The notes under the pieces were generated by a model, which had not been told where the DNA came from, ran no database searches, and was given only the letters and a program-made list of their open reading frames with translations. The position numbers and the translations under genes were made by a program. A stretch of 64,000 nucleotides of DNA from Colletotrichum lupini (Eukaryota; Ascomycota; Sordariomycetes; Glomerellales; Glomerellaceae). The stretch lies in the NCBI RefSeq assembly GCF_023278565.1, contig NC_064679.1, positions 1,922,001 to 1,986,000 on the forward strand. Reading direction: 5' to 3'. How positions within the stretch are numbered: the first letter of the stretch is position 1; each line of letters starts with the position of its first letter. Below are positions 36,248 through 46,872 of this stretch, piece after piece.

Positions 36248-37776
36248 ATGCGTTCTAGCACGATGCGTGCAGGTGCAAGTCTCGTTGCTACGTTTGTGGC
36301 GCAGGGCGTGGCTGGGTTGAGCTGTTGCAACCATACCATCTCTCGGGATGTTATCGTCGTTGGTGGTGGTGCTGCTGGCTCTCACGCTGCTGTTTGGTTG
36401 AGAGACCATGGACAGAGTGTCGTCGTTGTAGAAAAAGCTAGTCAACTTGTAAGTTACGCCCTCTCTTCCGTCACCCTCCCTTCTTTAGATGCCTCTCCTT
36501 GAAGCAACTACGTGTCGTAACTAACATTATCTTCAAGGGTGGCCATACGGCATTCTACTATGACTCGGCTTCGAATAAGTCCATCAACGTCGGTGTCCAG
36601 GCATGGATGGAGTACAAAGACACCTTTGACTTCCCGAAGCGCATGAATGTCTCAACCAGTGGGTCGATGCAGTTTACCACACTTGATTACAAGTACGTCG
36701 ACTTCAAGACGGGCTCGCCGGTGACAGGCTGGAATGCGCCTTCTTCAGACGCCATGTATCCCGCGCTTCAGAGGTACCTCGACGTTCTTGAGAAATACGA
36801 GGACATCATCCTCCCAGGCTTCGAGAACTTCCCTGATGCGGACGCCATTCCGGAGGACCTGGTCATGCCCTTCCGCCAGTTCGTCGAAAAGTACGACATC
36901 GCCGCCGCCGTACCCCAGATCTGGGACTCCACGGCACAGGGCCTTGGCGATACCATGGACGTGCCGACCTTGTTTGTGATGCAGGCTTCCGGCGTCCCCA
37001 TGGTGCGAGCTTTACTGGGAACCGCCGCTGCCGCGGTCCCTGCCTCGGGACGCCTCTACGAATTGTACGAGAGCGTGGCCAAGTTCCTCGGCGATGATGT
37101 TATCTACTCCAGCACTGTTGTCTCTACGGCTCAACGCACTGACGAGGGTGTCTCCGTGAAGGTTGCCGGCGCTGATGGCACCTTGACTTGCATCGACGCA
37201 AAGCGCCTGCTCATCGCTTTCGAGCCGACCCCCGAAAGTCTCGCCCCTTTCCGTCCAGACGAGACCGAGACAGAAGTGTTTGACAAGATCGAGTTCACCA
37301 CCGTCTACGCTGGCATTCTACGTCACCCGTCGTTGCAAATCAGCACCGCCTACTCCAACAGGTCGCCCGCTCCCGGTTCGACCAACTACACCGTCTTCCC
37401 TACCCCCTCTCAGGTGGGTCGCATCGACTACATTGGCGGTACCAAAGACTTGTTCCAGTTCACGGCTGTCGGCACGGATAAGGATACCTCAGAGAGCATG
37501 AAGGCCGTCATTGCTGAGTCCATTGGCAACTTAATTGAGGCCGGAACAGTCCCTGCTTCAAACGGCACAGTCAGCTTTGTTGCCTTTGCGAACCATGGGA
37601 AGATGCATCCTCGCGTTACCGGCGGGGAGCTTCGTACAGGATTCATTCAGAAGCAGACAGCTCTTCAAGGCCGCCGCTCCACCTGGTACACGGGAGCAGC
37701 CTTCTCTGCAGGCTTCTCGACTGTGGTGTGGGAGTACAACAATGTCATCTTGCCCAAGTTGATTGAGGGGCTGTGA
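36248..37776 (+). CDS. Secreted FAD-dependent oxidoreductase (amine oxidase-like)
   Basis: Two exons (36248-36448 and 36538-37776) give 479 residues. The 89-nt intron has a GTAAGT donor, a TAACTAAC branch and a TTCAAG acceptor. It falls inside the FAD-binding region and restores EKASQL-GGHTAFYY across the junction. The dinucleotide-binding motif VVGGGAAG is at residues 37-44, with an acidic residue closing the second strand (VVVVEKA). A signal peptide of about 24 residues precedes it, and several N-glycosylation sites follow. This matches secreted or vesicular flavoproteins with an NAD(P)-binding-like N-terminus, often named after beta-cyclopiazonate dehydrogenase. The substrate is unknown; that name should not be taken as function. 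No biosynthetic cluster genes are next to it. Confidence 0.85.
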
Positions 37777-37957
37777 ATGACTCGTTTGAGGATTTAATGT
37801 GTATATTTGATATTCAATAACGGTCTTCAGAGGAAGATGGCCATGATAGAATGCATAAAGTCTAGACTATAGAAGCACCAGGACTTGACTCCGCCTGACT
37901 TGGCTCATACAGGAAACTCAACGAGTTGTCGTGTGTGCTGCTGAGACCATCATGCAC

Positions 37958-38171
37958 TTATGGGTACCCGCCCAGAGGCTTGGTGTGGTCCCACTGGCAG
38001 CCCTGGCGCGCTTCCAGACCAGCTGCTGCTTCGGTGCGTGCTTCTTGAGCGAGGGGGGCCGCGATGGCCATCGACGCTATTGCGCACCAAAACGTTAGTT
38101 TGCAGCGAACTTCCGCGGTTGAAATCGTCAACTAACTTACCGAAAATCGCAAAGACTTGGATGAACTTCAT
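37958..38171 (-). CDS. Very small secreted peptide (SSP3), 49 residues
   Basis: The ATG at 38171 begins a 31-nt exon (38141-38171). A 64-nt intron (GTAAGT donor, CAATAG acceptor) leads to a second exon (37958-38076) ending TAA. The product starts MKFIQVFAIF and has a clean signal peptide ending near AIAAPL. A short acidic/alanine-rich spacer follows, then LEAR and the 15-residue end QGCQWDHTKPLGGYP with a single cysteine. The layout (leader, spacer, basic residue, short end) recalls a processed peptide precursor, but the end does not match known pheromones. It is convergent with the flavoprotein gene 182 bp away. A further intron near the GTACCC at the end cannot be excluded. Confidence 0.55.
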
Positions 38172-39229
38172 AGTTGAGATGATACCGTGATTGGCCCTTT
38201 GTTGGTCTGGGGTTCTTTTGTGTTTCCGAGTGATGATGAGAAGGATCAAGTTAGCAGGCAAGAGTCGGCCGCCATCTTTATATACACCTTGAGAACAGTT
38301 CTCGTTGTCTTTCAACTCCTTTTCCCTCAACTCTGTGCTCTACGATGTTCCCGCGCGGATGCATCTTTCGGCGCTGTACCTGGATAAGCCCCGCTCTAGA
38401 GAAAGGAAATATCTGGTTCGCTCAAAAACTTCATTCTGTTTGAATCGGCGTCCAGTCGGGTTCAAAGAGCGACGATCGCCCCATCTGATAAGCCGTAAAT
38501 TTAGACTTTGACGTAATCTAATCCATCAGTTTGATTGATTAGATGCTACATCTAACAGCCAGGATGGAAGTAAGTATGCACGTGGGTCAGCATAGTCATG
38601 ACCATGCTCCTCAGAGCAGGGGCTTCAGGGGTAATTATCTCGTTCCATCCATAGTTTTGAGGAGACGAGAAGCTATCGTGACTAAGAGGTAGTCTCGATT
38701 ATTTGATTTCCAGCTTCACCCCTCGTTTGAGGCTTTGGTCTCCCGCCCCCGCCGTTTGTGTTTCTGCCGGGCATCACACCGGCTCTTTTGGGTAGTATCA
38801 AGTGTGCTCGGCGAAGAAATTACACCAATAGCGATTCCTCTCACTTTTGAATTACATATACCGGCACGGCGCAATCGGCATTGTGCACCGGACGCCCACC
38901 GGGCATACCCCCACCGGACTTGGCATTCTTTATCCGGATGCGACAAGCGATGATGGCGTCCGGGAAAATAAACGTCGATGGGCGCCTATTGAGCTGCCTC
39001 CTAGTTTTCTATGTGCAAGATTCTTTCCGTGAATGTAGTTGAGATGCTGTTTGGCTAGTAGTCTGAGATACTATGGTGATACCCGCGAAGCCAGTGCGTT
39101 ATAGAAAGAGGTCTGCCATATAAACCTCCCTTTGACCGCTCGAACATTCCTTCTTTCACTCGTTCTTCATCAAAGGATTTTCGAAGGCCATCTTTCAAGT
39201 ACATTCATCGCGCCGAAGTTACAGAAACC
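38172..39229. other. Intergenic region
   Basis: Presumed divergent promoter region for SSP3 and the glycoside hydrolase gene. A TATAAA lies at about 39118-39123, some 110 bp before the hydrolase start codon. Confidence 0.45.
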
Positions 39230-40783
39230 ATGGCTCGAAATGCTTTGATCGTCCTATTGGGCCTGACACTGCCAGCCCTGGGCGCAGTCCTGAGCGCTCC
39301 AGAACCGGTATCCCATTCTGTCATCCAGAAGCGTGATCTCTCTGGGTCATCCTATGTCTGGCTCAACGACAACACCGGTACTCCGCAACATATGGCTTCT
39401 GGTGTCTTACTCGGAATTCCAAGCAACCCCGACCAGATCCCTGACCATTGGCTATCTGACATCAAGTTCTGGAACATGAGATCTGGTGGTTCGCAGTTGG
39501 CTGAGCCCCGCCGTGGATGGACTCGAGGACTAAACGAGTTCATGGCAAGTACCAAATTAACCTATGAAACCCCCCTTACCTGTGCTGACAATGACCCAAG
39601 GGTCGCTACGAGTACCTCAAGTCTGCATACCAGGTCACACGCCGCCACGGGGGAAATTTCCAAATCATGATCCATGATATGTGGGGGACCGATTCGTATC
39701 CGAACTTCGCCGAGACGCCGATGCCGGGTGACGGAGGAAGCTACGCAGACTTTGACAGCTTCCTTGATACGTTTTTTGCGCTGCTGAAACAAGATGGCAT
39801 GGTCGACAACATTTGGTGGGACCTTTGGAACGAAATTGACAATGTTGACTTCCTCGACCGAGGAATAGACAGATGGCTGGAGTACTGGGGTCATGCATAC
39901 CACAAGATCATGTAAGTTGATCACCCAACCCCGGGCCGAGAGCTCTTCCAGCTCACCATTCTACAGGAGGGATTTCCCCAATGCCAAGGTCATTGGGCCG
40001 TCCTACGGTCATCTGCCCAACTTTTCGCAAGGCGTCGAACACTATTTCTCACGCTGGGCTGAGTTCATTAAGTCCAACAACTCCATCCCCGACCAGATCA
40101 GTCTTCATTTCCTTTACGGGAACGGGGACTTAACTACCTCGCTCAATAGTTACCGTCAGTATCTGAATGCTGCTGGCGTCGACTTCCAGGGTATCTGGAA
40201 CGTCCAGGAGTACGGCCACCCGGATCAGCAAGTTCCGTCCGGTCTCATATGGAACATTGGCCAGCTGGAGCGACACAACGTGCCAGGTCTTCGGGCCAAT
40301 TGGCTAGGCGGTCAGGAACTCAACGACTATCTGGCATATCTTCTCGGGAAGGACAAGACCGGTGCCAATTATGACATATATGACACTAGTTATCGGCCTG
40401 CTCGGGAGTATCCGGTGTACGTCTACTATGCCCAGAGCATGACGGGGTATCGTGTACGCACCGAGATGTCCGAGGACACGCTTGTGGATACGTACGCTAC
40501 CGTCGATCCCAACCAGCGAGTCGTGCGTATCTTGGCTGGATGTCGTCCGAACACTGGCGTCTGGTTTGTCAAGATTGGCGGACTGAGCGCCCTTGGTCTT
40601 CCTGAGTCCGGATCACTTCCTATCAAAGCGATCCGGTTCAACACAGCCCCGGGTCGGTTTGATCGTGTCGCCGAACCTGACGATCTCGGCTACACCAACT
40701 ACAACTATGGAGATGGCATCGTTACCGTTGCCGTCTATCAGAATGACCCAGACGTCGGCTTTGCTTTCGAGTTCTCGTACTGA
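39230..40783 (+). CDS. Secreted glycoside hydrolase, clan A-like TIM barrel
   Basis: Three exons (39230-39544, 39601-39911, 39967-40783) give 480 residues. A signal peptide (about 1-18) is followed by a KR site near residue 35. WDLWNEID carries the likely acid/base Glu183, and NVQEYGHP the likely nucleophile Glu290. This N-E plus later E arrangement and spacing is that of clan A (TIM-barrel) glycosidases such as families 5, 39 and 79. A beta-rich C-terminal domain follows (about 370-480). The first intron (39545-39600) must start with GC: ATG|GCAAGT...CCAAG|GGT keeps the frame, whereas the nearby GT does not. The second intron is standard (GTAAGT, TACAG). The exact family is not decided by eye; action on a plant or fungal wall polysaccharide is inferred. 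Confidence 0.8.
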
Positions 40784-40969
40784 GGTCCCTATGGCATGGA
40801 AAGGCACAACACAACCGTTCATGATGGTTCAAGATACTTAACATGTAACATATTTTACATTCTCTGCAGGTTCACTTGTTTTCCTGCTGTAGGAAGAGCT
40901 ATAGCTCTCTACTTTCTAAATCATAATCTATCAAACTCCTTTCTCCCTGTCATAAGTCATATCTTATTT

Positions 40970-42026
40970 CTATGGGCTGTTCTCCATTCGAAAGCTTTCC
41001 TTGTAACTTGGTGACCGCTCGGCATCCATGTCGTTGATGTTGCTAGTGCTGCTCGAGCGCTTCTCGTCTTCAACACCTGCAGAGTAGTGACCCGGTGCAC
41101 TGGATCCGTTGGGAATGTGGAACCTCCTATCGAAACGGCTGAGTGCGTAGGTAAAGACAACGATCAACTCGATAATATAGTTGAAGACGTAATAGCACGC
41201 CTTGTGGTGGTACCATGCTGGGTTCGACGCGAGCCGGGGCGTAGTGTAGCTCACGCCGATGCGGAAGCCGGCACCCATTGCTAGCAGGGTGGAGGTGAAG
41301 AGAACCAGGATGATCTTTGTCCTGAGCGAACCCTTGCCAAAGGGCTCTGGGACGGATTTGCTGGGGATGAGTACGGTCGCGATGACAATCGGAATCGGCA
41401 AGAAGGCCAATGTAGCAAGAGATGTTCCGGAAAACAACTGGATGATGCGCGCAGTGTTCAAGGTCGATGGGTTGCGGGTGTAAAAAGAAATGATGGTGAT
41501 CGTAATGGTCATGATAAGACAAATGATGACGTAGGCATAAAGAGCCTTGAAGGCGATCGAAGGGATGCGACCCCATCCGCAGGTGGGATGTATCGACCTG
41601 ACCAAACGCTGGGCGAAAATGAGGTTGACAATGAAGAGGATGATGACACCCGCGGCCGCGAAGATATTGGCGGCGATTGTCAAACTAGCATTGTCGTGGC
41701 GGGTAGACCAGACAATGCGTAGGACCAGCGCCATATTGCGGGCCATGCAGAAACCGGCGAGAAGTACCGAAGGCAGGAACTTGTGCCCGCGAGCTTTATT
41801 CCGCCGAAAGATGGTGATATTAAGGACGAATCCGCTGAGGAAGAAAACGATCAAGACGGCGCAGATTGGCACGTCGACATTCACGGTCGGCGTCAAGCCC
41901 AGAAGAGCTGTAACTGGTGCATAAGGAGGTCCTTTCGGCGTCTATGCGGTGTCAGCGGTGACAACATGACGGTAATACAGGGTAACTTACCTGCTGGCCA
42001 CTCGTGGCCGGTGTTGAAGTTGACAT
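40970..42026 (-). CDS. Seven-helix membrane protein, DUF3112-like
   Basis: A 12-codon first exon (41991-42026, MSTSTPATSGQQ) is joined over a 49-nt intron (GTAAGT to GCATAG) to a long second exon (40970-41941), giving 335 residues. Seven hydrophobic helices can be followed, starting VPICAVLIVFFLSGFVLNI and ending in a helix with ELIVVFTYALSRFDRRFHIP, followed by a Ser-rich cytoplasmic tail. Conserved-looking blocks such as MARNMALVLRIVWS, CGWGRIPS and PAWYHHKACYY fit the fungal DUF3112 family of unknown function. It is tail-to-tail with the glycoside hydrolase gene (186 bp apart). Membrane topology is clear; the family name is from memory of its motifs. Confidence 0.8.
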
Positions 42027-42993
42027 GGCTTGGCAGAATTGGATGGCAAAGGAATTGAGTTTGGTTCTTGGCAGGGGTCGTAAAGTTGAATTAGAGTTCG
42101 TTCGATGTTGCGAATGCGCGAAAAGATTTCGAATGTTGGGGGTTGTAAGTGATAAGACCTCCAGTCAAGCCAGAGCTTCAATGGGTTGAATGCTTTCAAC
42201 TTGACGTATATGATTTCAGGCCCAGGAGTGAAGACACAGTCGTAAGAATTGCACCCCCATCATCTTGATATCTGCTCTCCCAGCTTCTATATGAACCGAC
42301 TGCTTTGATATCTCCCACCGTCCTGCAACCGGCCATCGGAGGTTGGTAGAAGGGCCGTGCCGACATTGACGTGGTTGCTGGCATGCGCCTAATGAGCTTG
42401 TCGGCATCTGTGCCTCCGTAGCGCCGCTCAGTCCATACAATCCTTGGGGAAAATGTGGATTTTACTACTAAATAAGCGCCATGTCTGTTCAGCCCGGGCC
42501 TCGTTGCCATCCGTTGTCCGATGTCATGTGCATATACATTCCATACTATCTCTGGACGTCAAGGGTCTAAGACCAATTACAGCTAGACAATCGGTCTCCG
42601 ACTTGTCCAGGCCATCAACATTTGACAGCTAAAAGCCCTTTCCATACGTTCATCACAGCCACCAGACTCTTGGGTGCTGTCACACACCCCAGCCACTTGC
42701 TTACTTCGGGGAGTGTAGACGCCGTCTTTCTCGGACAGCCACCACAAACCCCGCCGCGATCTTCGTTGCTGGAGCTTGATTCTTAGCACAGCGAAATGTT
42801 ATTGGAAAACCTGACAAAGAAAGATCTCGCTTGGTAATGGATATCAATTTCCAAGGAGAAGAAGGCAACTAAGGGCCTGGAGAGTTTAAGACATGTTCGT
42901 CTTTGGATCCGTATGCTCTATCTATGGCTTTAAGCTAGATGCGCTCTAGATAAGCTAGGCCATGCATCGTGGACTCTAAATGGCATCCCCCAT
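42027..42993. other. Gene-free interval
   Basis: Short frames only; promoter of the DUF3112-like gene and 3' flank of SSP4. Confidence 0.45.
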
Positions 42994-43411
42994 TTAGTGG
43001 CAGCAAGTAACCACGCACTGGAAGTCGGCCTACAAGGTGAAGAGTGAGTTAGCTTGAGTTGCTATGCCAATTAGGACTCTGTTCGTGATGGGGTTTGCTT
43101 ACTCCTGAAGGTCCACGGGTGATGTCGCCGGGGGCGCTCTTGTAGGTGGGGTCAATGGCCTGGCAGACTTTGATCTTGGCGGCAGCATCAATGTTGAGGC
43201 AGAAGTTGCAGTTGGGGTCGCTGTAGGTGCAGAAGCCCTCGGACTTTGATGACTTATTAGCAAGCCGATCCAGCGGGTCAGGCCTCGTAGCCAGTGTTGC
43301 GTGGCTTGGAAGCTAGTGTTCGGTGCTTACCTTGCAGCTGAAGCCCTGGGGAACAGCAGCAACAGCCGTGAGAAGGGAAGCGAAAACAGCGGTGAAAGTA
43401 GTAGCACGCAT
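42994..43411 (-). CDS. Small secreted cysteine-rich protein (SSP4), effector-like
   Basis: Three exons (43331-43411, 43103-43243, 42994-43029), all phase 0, give 85 residues. Donors are GTAAGC in both introns; acceptors are CAAAG (alternatively ATAAG nine bases earlier, also in frame) and TTGTAG. A 20-residue signal peptide ends VAAVPQG. The mature part has eight cysteines: one near residue 26, then FC, NC, FC, VC, QC and a final CC. The splice joins are supported because each removes a stop or frame change and adds cysteines in order. The pattern is typical of disulfide-rich fungal effectors and antimicrobial peptides; no named family is recognised. No close neighbour suggests a cluster. Confidence 0.75.
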
Positions 43412-45629
43412 TTTGAATGTTGTGGGTGCGACGGCAAATGAATGTTTGAAGAGGAGAGCGGAGGTTGCTGAACGAGAGACTTGGTGTGGATGGGCTTTTG
43501 ATAATGAGAGCACAGTTGAAGTACGCGGAAACAACAAAGAGTTTATAACATCATGAGACGCCTATTGTCTGGTGATCACAGTAGTATATCGTCGGAACCT
43601 ATCCACAGATGACAGGTAAAGTGTCCTTCATGATTCGGCTGTCGGCATAAATGAGTTGAGCTCTGAACTCTAATAAACTAGAGTCCATATTCAGCATTGG
43701 TTACGAACAGCTAGAATTGTTCTACTGCTGAATGAAGATCTGGAGTTGTAGATCGTCATGGGTTAGTTGACTCGTACATACTTCGGCTTCCATTGTTTAG
43801 GTTACCATGTTTAAGTTCTGCGATCCTGAAAGAGTAGTGGGGGAAGAACGAGTCGTGCTGTTCACAGCGACACAGGCAGTGGCCCCCAACCCATTCGCTG
43901 CCCCGCAGATCTCATTTCTGTCGAGCATCAAAACTACATAGATACGAAGTGCTAGTCAGAATGAAGTTGCTCCTGGGCATCCTAGCTACCAGGTTAGATT
44001 CTTCGAGATCGTCCATACTTCCCCACGCGCATTCTGCGGGCAACGAGTTGCGGAAATACCTCAGCCAGTCCTTACAGAAATGTGAGTTATCAAGGACCGT
44101 CGGTGGATCATCCTCGCTCAGGTGAATAAGAAGGTACAGCGGCCTAGGATTTACCATCAATGGAAGATATTGCCCTGGCGCTGAACTGAATTCGACGAGG
44201 ATAACGGCGACCATCAATCCCGTGCTGTTAGGTTAAAGCAGCGACAGGTGTCGAGTGAAGCCAATATGAGCAGTCTTAGGCCAAGGACCATAAAGTGTAG
44301 AGATTGATGATACAATTCGGACGGAACATAAGCATTTGGAGCAATGCGTAACAGAGGTTTGAAGTAGGTAGCTATCCCGATACCGAAACCTGAGTCCATT
44401 TTCTGTGAATGAATAATCATGTTTACGCGATACCGAAAGTATTTAAGGAGTAACTCAGTGCATGTCTTGCAATATCCATGTCTAATAGCTGAACTGAATC
44501 GGCATCATGGCTTGCCACATGTCTCCAGATCTAGAGCACACTAATAAGCATAATGATGAGACTCCCGGGATCACTGGAAAGATATCTTGCAGAGCCTCTG
44601 AGCCTGTGATCCAGTGTCATTGTGACCCTATGAATCAATTAGCAGCACTCTACGAGGAATGCCCTTGAAGTCTCGGGGATCCCCGACTCAGAATCAGGGT
44701 AGACGAAGCCTTAAGTGGGTATTACTGAACTATCAAAGGCTCGCTCCAGAGAGCGAATCTCTCTTACTAGAAACTCGCTACAATCTGCTCTAAGTAGCTG
44801 ATAATCTTCTCTGCAATGTCTGAACTCCTTAGGTCTTTCCAGTTTGATGAATGGTAGAAGAGCCGTCCTGTTGCGCTCGCTTCTTTGCATAATGACGTAG
44901 CAGTCAGGAGGTCATTGAGTCATGGAATTCGATCAGACGAACTTGAAGTTTGGGACAGCAAGGGTGCAATGCGAGGACCTGACACGGCCCCCTCATGTTT
45001 GGGCCCCTTATCGGACTCTAAAGGTAGCAGCGGTGAGTATCAAAAATTCAAGAAGGCCTTCGGGTATACAAACGAGCCAATGGATACAGTGTACTCGATG
45101 CAGCTTAAGACTAAATGCAGGTACCCGAGTGCAAAGGTGGTTCCAGGGCTGCGGTGCCATGTAAAACTTTTTCTCAACGTCCTTCTCATCATCACAAGAA
45201 ATGACATCGTGAAGAGAGCAAAAAGGGAAAGTAAGGGAATAAGAAAATGTTATGGCTTCGTAATTTTATTCCTTGTGACTTAACGCAATAATCCCTCCTC
45301 GAAAATTCAGCGTATGTTTGAGCGTTCAGGCGCAAACCATACATGAATCGACTGCATATCACACGGGGTTCATCCTCGCGGGCGGGTTGAACCGTCGTAT
45401 TTACTTACCACCGACGTATGTGCTGGAAGCATCCCAAAACACACCCCCTCCCCCCCCCCCCCCATGCTCCTGCATCGAAGTAAGGGTTAAAATCACATGA
45501 ATTCATCGCATCCCGCGGGCCAGATATAGGGTTAACTTTGTAAAGTAGGACTCTTCTGGTCCTGTATTATCTAACTGTTGTGGGAAGAACTACATACACA
45601 CTACTGTAACAAATGGGGGGATATCTCTT
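43412..45629. other. Gene-free interval
   Basis: Two minus-strand frames at 43912-44217 and 44214-44420 overlap and read partly protein-like but have no motif or convincing junction. A C-homopolymer run lies at about 45452-45464. No other signal. Confidence 0.4.
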
Positions 45630-46872
45630 CTAAAACAGGCCAGCCATCGCGACGAGAGCAAATCCAAACAGACCAGTGCCAACAGTTGCGCCGGTCAACA
45701 GCTTTCCAGCGGCAGCGCTGGCGCCGGTGGAGGCAGTAGCGCTGGCGGACGAGCCAGACTGGGTGGCCGAGGGAGCAACCGTCGGACGGATCGTGGTTCC
45801 TGTCGTGGTGGAGTTTCTCAGCGGGGCGCCCGAGGACACGGGGAAACCAGAGGAAGGCGTCGCTGTCGCGTCGGAGCTCCCGGAGGCGGATTCGGAGGTT
45901 GTATTACCTGAAGTGGTGTCGTTCTGACCGGCGTTGGTGCTGTCGTCGGTGGCGGCGCCGATCTTGATGCTCGAGTAGTCACCAGTCATGTCGCTGTAGG
46001 TGTAAGAGCCACCGGGGTTGGCATTGGTGATGGAGACCTTTTGGACGGTCATGGTGAAAGGCGCCTTGGTGTAGTCGGTCTCACCACCGGCCCAGGTGAT
46101 GGTGCCGGCGTTGTTGTCCGGGTCGCCGCCGGCCCAGATGCCGAGTCTCAGGCGGGCCGGGGTCTGGGGGAAATTCTTGCCGCCAAGGGCATCGGCGTAG
46201 TTGAGGGTGCGGACGAGGTTGCTGTTGATGTACCAGGTGACGGCCTCCTTGGTCCAGTCGATGGTGTAGTTGTGGTACTCGGTCTGAGTCGCGGCGATGG
46301 TGTGGAACGCGCCACGGTCGTAGCTAGTGGTGTTGCCCTTGCCGAAGTAGTTGGTCTGAACCTCGGCATCCTTGCCGCCGAGCCACTCCCAGTCGACCTC
46401 GTCCAAGTCATCGGACTCGATAACTACACTGCTGACGATACCGGTTCCGGGGACAGCCTTCATGAGGACCTCGGCGCGGCCGAAGAAAAAGTACCACGAT
46501 GTCTCGATAGTGGGGGCATCACCCTTCTTGTTCAGGGTGAACTCGGCGCCATCAGTGCCGTAGGTGATGTTGCCGGCGGTGACGGTCCAGGCATCGTTGT
46601 CGGCGCCCTTGGTGAAGTCAACCTCATAGGTGCTCTTTGTCAGACCTTTGTTGGCGGGGCAAGTTTCTAAGTCATCTCGTGTTAGCAAAACAACTCATCC
46701 ACCAAAGCATAGAGTACCGTGAGGTGGAGGACATGTCGAAATATCCTCAAATGAACGCGGATCCAAAGTTTAACTTACTCTTAGTAGGGTCGCAATCGGT
46801 AAAAGTTTGAGCGAAAGTTGTAGAAGCGAGAAGCGCAACGAGCGACGCTTGACGAACGAAAGACAATGCCAT
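45630..46872 (-). CDS. Crh-type GH16 transglycosylase, GPI-anchored cell wall enzyme
   Basis: Exon 1 (46779-46872) encodes a signal peptide and FTDCDPTK. A 112-nt intron (GTAAGT, GACTTAG) leads to exon 2 (45630-46666); the total is 376 residues. The GH16 active site DEVDWEWLG supplies Glu121, Asp123 and Glu125 in the E-x-D-x-E order. The join restores the CDPTKKTCPANKG start usual in Crh proteins. After the catalytic domain (to about 245) comes a Ser/Thr/Gly-rich stalk, then a hydrophobic C-terminus (GLFGFALVAMAGLF) suited to GPI attachment. Crh enzymes cross-link chitin to beta-1,6/1,3-glucan outside the membrane. Which paralogue (Crh1, Crh2/Utr2, Crr1) is not decided; no chitin-binding module is seen. 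Confidence 0.92.

Noticed and set aside
36248..40783. Secondary metabolite cluster around the flavoprotein
   Set aside because: No polyketide synthase, peptide synthetase, terpene cyclase or RiPP-processing gene is nearby.
43912..44420. Two overlapping minus-strand frames of 101 and 68 codons
   Set aside because: No splice pair joins them convincingly and no family is recognised.
46041..46670. 209-codon frame opposite the Crh-type gene
   Set aside because: An antisense shadow of the GH16 exon; the sense strand has catalytic residues and a full gene structure.
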